In this document: positions 54,518 through 64,000 of the stretch, one piece after another | Position numbering within the stretch: the first letter of the stretch is position 1 | Layout of the letters: the number at the start of each line of letters is the position of its first letter | Source of the DNA: Anaeromyxobacter sp. Fw109-5 | GTDB taxonomy: Bacteria > Myxococcota > Myxococcia > Myxococcales > Anaeromyxobacteraceae | Length of the DNA: 64,000 nucleotides | Assembly (NCBI RefSeq): GCF_000017505.1 | Contig: NC_009675.1 | Coordinates: 558,001 to 622,000 of the forward strand | Direction: 5' to 3' | The notes under the pieces: model-generated | What the model saw: only the letters and a program-made list of their open reading frames with translations | What the model was told of the DNA's origin: nothing | Databases searched by the model: none | Position numbers and translations under genes: made by a program

Positions 54518-54979
54518 ATGAACCGCTTCCTCCGTCTCACCCTCGCGCTCGGCGCCGCGCTCGCCGCGGGGGCCGCGCACGCCGAGACCGCCACCGCCCA
54601 GTTCCAGGTGACCGCCACCGTCGTGAAGAAGTGCAAGATCTCCGCGACGACGATCGCGTTCGGGAACTACGACCCGGCGACGATCCTCTCGGCGGAGGGG
54701 ACCCTCACGCTCAAGTGCACGAAGGGCACGCTCTACTCCGTCGCCCTCGACGGCGGCTCCACGGGCTCGCGGCAGATGACGCAGGCGGCGGAGGTGCTCG
54801 ACTACGAGCTCTACAGCGACGCCGGTCACACCGCGGTGTGGCCGTCCACCGCCGCGGCGCCTTCGGTGGCCGCTGCCGGCGCCGACGAGGCGCTCATCAT
54901 CTTCGCGCAGGTCCCGGCGGACCAGTACCCCGCGCCCGGCGCCTACGCCGACACGGTCACGGCCACGATCAACTACTAG
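54518..54979 (+). CDS. Spore coat protein U (SCPU) family fibre subunit 2
   Basis: 153 residues; signal peptide 1-23 ('AAGAAHA'). It shares the family layout: '[19 protein letters not shown]', '[12 protein letters not shown]', '[16 protein letters not shown]' and the end '[16 protein letters not shown]'. An AAGGA site precedes the ATG. The second subunit is clearly diverged from the first, so the fibre is probably heteropolymeric, or one of them is a tip or anchor. A hairpin terminator follows. Confidence 0.93.
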   Translation: MNRFLRLTLALGAALAAGAAHAETATAQFQVTATVVKKCKISATTIAFGNYDPATILSAEGTLTLKCTKGTLYSVALDGGSTGSRQMTQAAEVLDYELYSDAGHTAVWPSTAAAPSVAAAGADEALIIFAQVPADQYPAPGAYADTVTATINY

Positions 54980-55024
54980 CCGGCGGCTCACAGGCGCGCC
55001 GGCAGGCTCCGGCGCGGAGGGGAG

Positions 55025-55057
55025 ACCCGGGGCCGAGGCGGTCCCGGGTTTTCTCTT
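55025..55057 (+). terminator. Rho-independent terminator after the second coat subunit
   Basis: Stem ACCCGGG (55025-55031) with CCCGGGT (55043-55049), followed by a T-rich tract TTTTCTCTT. It lies 46 bases after the stop at 54979. Confidence 0.8.
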
Positions 55058-55228
55058 GTGGATCGATGGTGGGACCTCAAACGATCTGCCGCGCCGAGGC
55101 GCCCCGGGACCACCCTGTCCCCGGTCGGGGCACTTCTCTACGGCAAGTTCCCGATCTATTTGACCCCCGTGCGCGGCCCCCCTCGCGAGCGTGCGCGCGC
55201 GCGCCCCCACCCGGATATCCCGAACGCG

Positions 55229-57508
55229 ATGGAAAGCTCCCACCCCTCGCCTGCGCCCCGACCGGAAGGGGAACGAGCCGGTCCCGAGGCGAGAGGGGGC
55301 GAGCGGAACGCCGCGGCGCCGCGCGACGAGCGGCCGGCGCCGTCGCGGCCCGAGGGGGAGCGCGCGGTGTCCATCGGCGAGGCCCAGCCGGTCGACGTCC
55401 TGGCGGTGGACGACGACCCGCGGAACCTCGAGGCGACGCGGGCGCTCCTCTCCGGCTCGGGCGCCCGGATCGTGGAGGCCCGCTCCGCGGAGGAGGCCCT
55501 CCGCATCCTCCTCACGCGCGAGGTCGCGCTCATCCTCCTCGACGTCGGGCTCCCTGGCATGTCCGGGCTCGAGATGGCGAAGCTCGTCCGCGCGCGCGAG
55601 CGCACGCGCCACACCCCCATCATCATCCTGACCGCGAGCTCCGACCCCCGGCTGCTCGAGCGCGGCTACGCCCTCGGCGCGGTGGACTTCCTCACGACGC
55701 CCGTCCCCGAGCAGGCGCTGCGCGCGAAGGTCGCCTTCTTCATCGAGGCGCACCGCAAGAACGAGGCGCTGCGCCACAACGCGGAGCTCCTGCGCGCCGC
55801 GCAGGAGCGCGAGCTCGCCCGGAACGTGGCGGAGGCGCGGCGGCGCTGGGAGGAGGAGGCGCTCCGGCGCGAGATGGAGCGGGATCGGCGGCTCGTCGAC
55901 ACCCTGCACCGGGCGAACGAGCGGCTCAAGCTCCTCTCGAGCGTCCGCAGCGACCTGCTCACCGCCCAGGTCGTGCGGGAGCGGCTCCCGGCCATCTGCG
56001 ATCGCGTGGCGGCGCACCTCGGCCTGGAGCGCTGGTCGCTGCACCTCGCCGACCCGGACGGGCGGCTGTCGCTCGCCGCCACCGGAGGCGCGGACGGCGC
56101 GCAGGTGGCGCGCGCGAGGGCCCTCGACAGCGTCGAGGCGATCCTCGGCGGGACGGCGGCGCGCGTCGCGGCGCGCGGCGAGCCCGTGCCCCCCATCGGC
56201 GAGGCGCTCGGCGTGGTCTGCTGCGCCGCGCGGCCGCTGCACACGGGGGACCGGGTCCTCGCGGCGTTCGCCTTCGGCTCGGCCGAGCGCGACGCTTGCG
56301 ACCCCGACGACCCCGCCACGCTCGAGCTCGTCGGCTACGCGATGGCGATGGCGCTGGAGCGCGACCGGCTCATCGCCGAGCTCCAGGGACGCAACGCGGA
56401 GCTGCGCGAGGCGGACCGTCGCAAGGACCAGTTCCTCGCCATGCTCGCGCACGAGCTGCGCAACCCGCTCGCGCCGGTGACCAACGCCGTGCGCCTCCTC
56501 CAGGACTACGGCGCGGACGCGCACGTCCGCGAGCGGGCGCTCGCGGCGGCGGAGCGGCAGGTGAGGCACATGGCGCGCCTCGTGGACGACCTCCTCGAGG
56601 TGTCGCGCGTCCGCAGCGGCAAGGTGTGCCTGCGCAAGGAGACCGTGGAGCTGGCGCGGGTGGTGCGCGAGGCGGTGCAGAGCGTGGACGAGCTCGTCGC
56701 CTCGCGCGGGCACGCGCTCGCGCTGGAGCTGCCGGACGCGCCCCTGCTCGTCGAGGGCGACGCCGTCCGCCTCACGCAGGTCGTCGAGAACCTCCTCACC
56801 AACGCGGTCAAGTACACCGATCCCGGCGGCCACCTGCGCGTCGAGCTCCGGCGCGAGGGGCGCGAGGCGGTGCTCGCGGTGCGGGACGACGGCATCGGGA
56901 TCGCACCCGAGCTCCAGGACACCATCTTCGAGCTGTTCGTGCAGGCGGAGCAGGGCGTCGATCGCTCGCGCGGCGGCCTCGGCATCGGGCTCTCCCTCGT
57001 GAAGACCCTGGTGGACATGCACGGCGGCGCCGTCGGCGTGACGAGCGCCGGGCCCGGGCAGGGCTCCACCTTCACCGTGCGGCTCCCCGCGCTCGCCGAG
57101 GACACCGCCGTGCCGGCGGCGCCGGAGCCCGCCCGCCCGGCGCGCGGGCGGCGCCCGCGCGACATCCTGGTGATCGAGGACAACCCCGACATCCGCGAGA
57201 CGCTCGCGGAGCTGCTGCGCCGGCGCGGCCACGCGGTGCGCGAGGCGGAGGGCGGGCGCGCGGCGCTCGAGCTCGCCCGCGACCTCGCCCCCGAGGTCGC
57301 GCTCGTGGACATCGGGCTGCCCGAGCTGGACGGCTTCGAGGTCGCCCAGCGGCTGCGCGAGGTGGCGCCGGAGGTCCGCCTCGTGGCGCTCACCGGCTAC
57401 GGGCGGGCCGAGGACCGGCGCCGCGGCGCCGCGGCCGGCTTCCTCGCCCACCTCGTGAAGCCCGTGGACATCGACGAGCTCTCCGCAGTCATCGACTCGC
57501 TGGACTGA
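55229..57508 (+). CDS. Hybrid sensor kinase, REC-GAF-HisKA-HATPase-REC
   Basis: 759 residues from the ATG at 55229; the frame is open further upstream, but the preceding 57 codons look untranslated. After an Arg/Glu/Pro-rich lead comes receiver 1 (about 53-170; 'VDDDPRN', '[11 protein letters not shown]'), whose switch Lys is replaced by Thr ('DFLTTPVPE'). A coiled coil, a GAF domain (about 245-390), HisKA '[11 protein letters not shown]', HATPase '[14 protein letters not shown]' and '[12 protein letters not shown]', and receiver 2 with intact 'VIEDNPD', '[11 protein letters not shown]', 'LTGYG' and 'VKPVD' follow. No membrane segments. The poly-HAMP kinase follows after 17 bases. Confidence 0.93.
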   Translation: MESSHPSPAPRPEGERAGPEARGGERNAAAPRDERPAPSRPEGERAVSIGEAQPVDVLAVDDDPRNLEATRALLSGSGARIVEARSAEEALRILLTREVALILLDVGLPGMSGLEMAKLVRARERTRHTPIIILTASSDPRLLERGYALGAVDFLTTPVPEQALRAKVAFFIEAHRKNEALRHNAELLRAAQERELARNVAEARRRWEEEALRREMERDRRLVDTLHRANERLKLLSSVRSDLLTAQVVRERLPAICDRVAAHLGLERWSLHLADPDGRLSLAATGGADGAQVARARALDSVEAILGGTAARVAARGEPVPPIGEALGVVCCAARPLHTGDRVLAAFAFGSAERDACDPDDPATLELVGYAMAMALERDRLIAELQGRNAELREADRRKDQFLAMLAHELRNPLAPVTNAVRLLQDYGADAHVRERALAAAERQVRHMARLVDDLLEVSRVRSGKVCLRKETVELARVVREAVQSVDELVASRGHALALELPDAPLLVEGDAVRLTQVVENLLTNAVKYTDPGGHLRVELRREGREAVLAVRDDGIGIAPELQDTIFELFVQAEQGVDRSRGGLGIGLSLVKTLVDMHGGAVGVTSAGPGQGSTFTVRLPALAEDTAVPAAPEPARPARGRRPRDILVIEDNPDIRETLAELLRRRGHAVREAEGGRAALELARDLAPEVALVDIGLPELDGFEVAQRLREVAPEVRLVALTGYGRAEDRRRGAAAGFLAHLVKPVDIDELSAVIDSLD

Positions 57509-57525
57509 TCGCCCCGAGGAACCCC

Positions 57526-62976
<5,451 letters not shown>

Positions 62977-62977
62977 G

Positions 62978-63814
62978 GTGAGGACCGGCGCCGACGAGGA
63001 CGCCGCCGAGCGGGGCGAGCTCGAGGCCCTCCTCGAGGCGATCCACCGGCGGTACGGGCACGACTTCCGGGGGTACGCGCGCTCCTCGGTCGCGCGGCGC
63101 CTGCGGGAGGTGCTCCGCGCCGAGCGCGCGGGCTCCTTCTCGGAGCTGCAGGCGCTCGTGCTGCGAGACCCGGCGGCGATGGAGCGGATGCTGTCGACGC
63201 TCTGCGTCCACGTCACCTCGATGTTCCGGGATCCCACCTTCTACCTGGCGCTCCGGCAGAAGGTGCTCCCGGCGCTCCGGCGCGCGCCGCTGATCCGCGT
63301 CTGGCACGCGGGCTGCGCGAGCGGCGAGGAGGCCTACTCGGCCGCCATCCTCCTGGACGAGGAGGGCCTGCTGGAGCGCTCGCGCATCTACGCCACGGAC
63401 CTGGCGCCCGCCGCGCTCGAGACCGCGCGCGCCGGCGTGTACCCGGCCGACCTCGTCCAGGAGTACACCGCCAACTACCTGCGCGCGGGCGGCCAGCGGT
63501 CGCTGTCCGATCACTACGTGGCGCGCTACGACTCGGTCATCCTGAAGGAGCGGCTGCGCAGGAGGATCGTCTTCTCGCGGCACGACCTCGTCACCGGCGA
63601 CGTCTTCAACGACTTCCACCTCGTGCTGTGCCGCAACGTGCTCATCTACTTCGAGCCGCCGTTGCAGGGGCGCGTCCACCGGCTGCTGCTCGCGAGCCTG
63701 CGCGGCGGCGGCTTCCTCGGGCTCGGCCGCAGCGAGGCCCTGCCGCCGGACCTCCGCGATCGCTACGAGGAGCTCGACGCGCGCGAGCACCTGTACCGGC
63801 GGCGGGAGCCGTGA
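62978..63814 (+). CDS. CheR-type protein methyltransferase
   Basis: 278 residues from a GTG one base after the kinase stop. The N-terminal helical domain ('IHRRYGHDFRGYARSSVARRL') and the SAM-binding domain ('WHAGCASGEEAYSAAILL', 'IYATDLAPAALETARAGVYP', 'FHLVLCRNVLIYFEPPLQ') are typical of CheR. CheR methylates Glu side chains of chemoreceptors or, in related systems, regulatory partners. There is no receptor or CheB gene in the window, so its target may be one of the adjacent kinases. The spacing suggests translation coupled to the poly-HAMP kinase. Confidence 0.93.
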   Translation: MRTGADEDAAERGELEALLEAIHRRYGHDFRGYARSSVARRLREVLRAERAGSFSELQALVLRDPAAMERMLSTLCVHVTSMFRDPTFYLALRQKVLPALRRAPLIRVWHAGCASGEEAYSAAILLDEEGLLERSRIYATDLAPAALETARAGVYPADLVQEYTANYLRAGGQRSLSDHYVARYDSVILKERLRRRIVFSRHDLVTGDVFNDFHLVLCRNVLIYFEPPLQGRVHRLLLASLRGGGFLGLGRSEALPPDLRDRYEELDAREHLYRRREP

Positions 63815-63817
63815 CGC

Positions 63818-64000
63818 TCACGGCACCGGCGCGCCGTGCACCTTCGCGCGGAGCCCCACGAACCAGTCGTTCACCGTCCCGTGCACGTCCTCGGGACCCT
63901 GGTCCGCGCGGCTCGACGTGTCGAGGTGGCAGACCAGCTCCAGCGCCGTGACGCCGTCGCCGGCGTCGTAGGCGACCAGCGAGCCGGACTGCACGCGGAT
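63818..64000 (-). CDS. 3' end of an unrecognised protein gene (5' end outside window)
   Basis: An open minus-strand frame enters from the window edge and stops at 63818, giving the last 60 residues, among them 'VQSGSLVAYDAGDGVTALEL', 'DQGPEDVHGTVNDWF' and the end 'VHGAPVP'. Codon pattern (G/C at third positions) and acidic/aromatic composition look like a real protein. No family was recognised. It converges on the CheR gene with three bases between the stops. Confidence 0.6.
   Translation of the reverse strand: MRVQSGSLVAYDAGDGVTALELVCHLDTSSRADQGPEDVHGTVNDWFVGLRAKVHGAPVP

Noticed and set aside
55058-55228. Upstream in-frame extension of the REC-GAF kinase
   Set aside because: It would begin on the terminator's T-tract and has no domain or ribosome site; the ATG at 55229 is the first plausible start.

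Overview
The window is very GC-rich, densely coded DNA that looks like a myxobacterium of the Anaeromyxobacter kind. This is inferred from several signs: a C-terminal Cys-hydrophobic-Arg sorting tail of the MYXO-CTERM type (gene at 10870-12696), a spore-coat-U/chaperone/usher set, large hybrid sensor kinases, frequent GTG/TTG starts, and a membrane-bound Hyb-type [NiFe] hydrogenase locus. No species can be named from the sequence alone.

Layout. 1-5192: two FtsX/MacB-type ABC permeases, a LolA-like periplasmic protein and an outer-membrane barrel protein, apparently one export operon. 5342-5828: a DUF302 protein and a 31-residue membrane peptide. 6270-8213: a secreted multicopper oxidase. It converges on a fused malic enzyme/phosphotransacetylase (8302-10623), with a strong hairpin between them. 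10870-12696: a surface DUF4091 protein. 12992-13093: a GGTCGN hexamer array. 13240-16071: a CGCAxxGCC-type redox protein, an Fpg/MutM glycosylase and an AAA+ regulator without the GAFTGA loop. 16125-19984: a Tat lipoprotein, an amidase, a PlsC acyltransferase and a LarA-like protein. 20194-21726: a RibD/DHFR-like reductase and an SRPBCC/ArsR pair. 21764-22570: a gene-free stretch rich in dispersed repeats.

22571-37459 is the hydrogenase region, all on the minus strand: small subunit, HybA-like ferredoxin, HybB-like membrane subunit, large subunit and maturation protease, then hypF-hypC-hypD-hypE-hypA-hypB. Between the protease and hypF lies foreign-looking material: a fragment of a second hypF, a frameshifted SpvB/Rhs-like FG-GAP remnant, and an ArnT-like glycosyltransferase on the opposite strand. 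Together the hydrogenase genes specify a periplasm-facing uptake enzyme feeding the quinone pool, with a full Ni-Fe(CN)2CO assembly set.

37945-50591 holds housekeeping and envelope genes: RmuC, an M49-like peptidase, a PAS hybrid kinase, a large DUF3857/TPR protein, an MgtC-like protein, a GNAT enzyme, a TMEM165-family transporter and a YwiC-like protein. 50606-54979 is a chaperone-usher locus with two divergent spore-coat-U subunits. 55229-63814 is a signalling locus: a REC-GAF-kinase-REC protein, a 1816-residue kinase with nine near-identical 92-residue HAMP-type repeats, and a CheR-type methyltransferase. The 3' end of an unrecognised minus-strand gene closes the window.

Two families of short palindromic repeats are scattered through the window. 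One copy is translated inside the usher gene, and another supplies the C-terminus of the redox protein.
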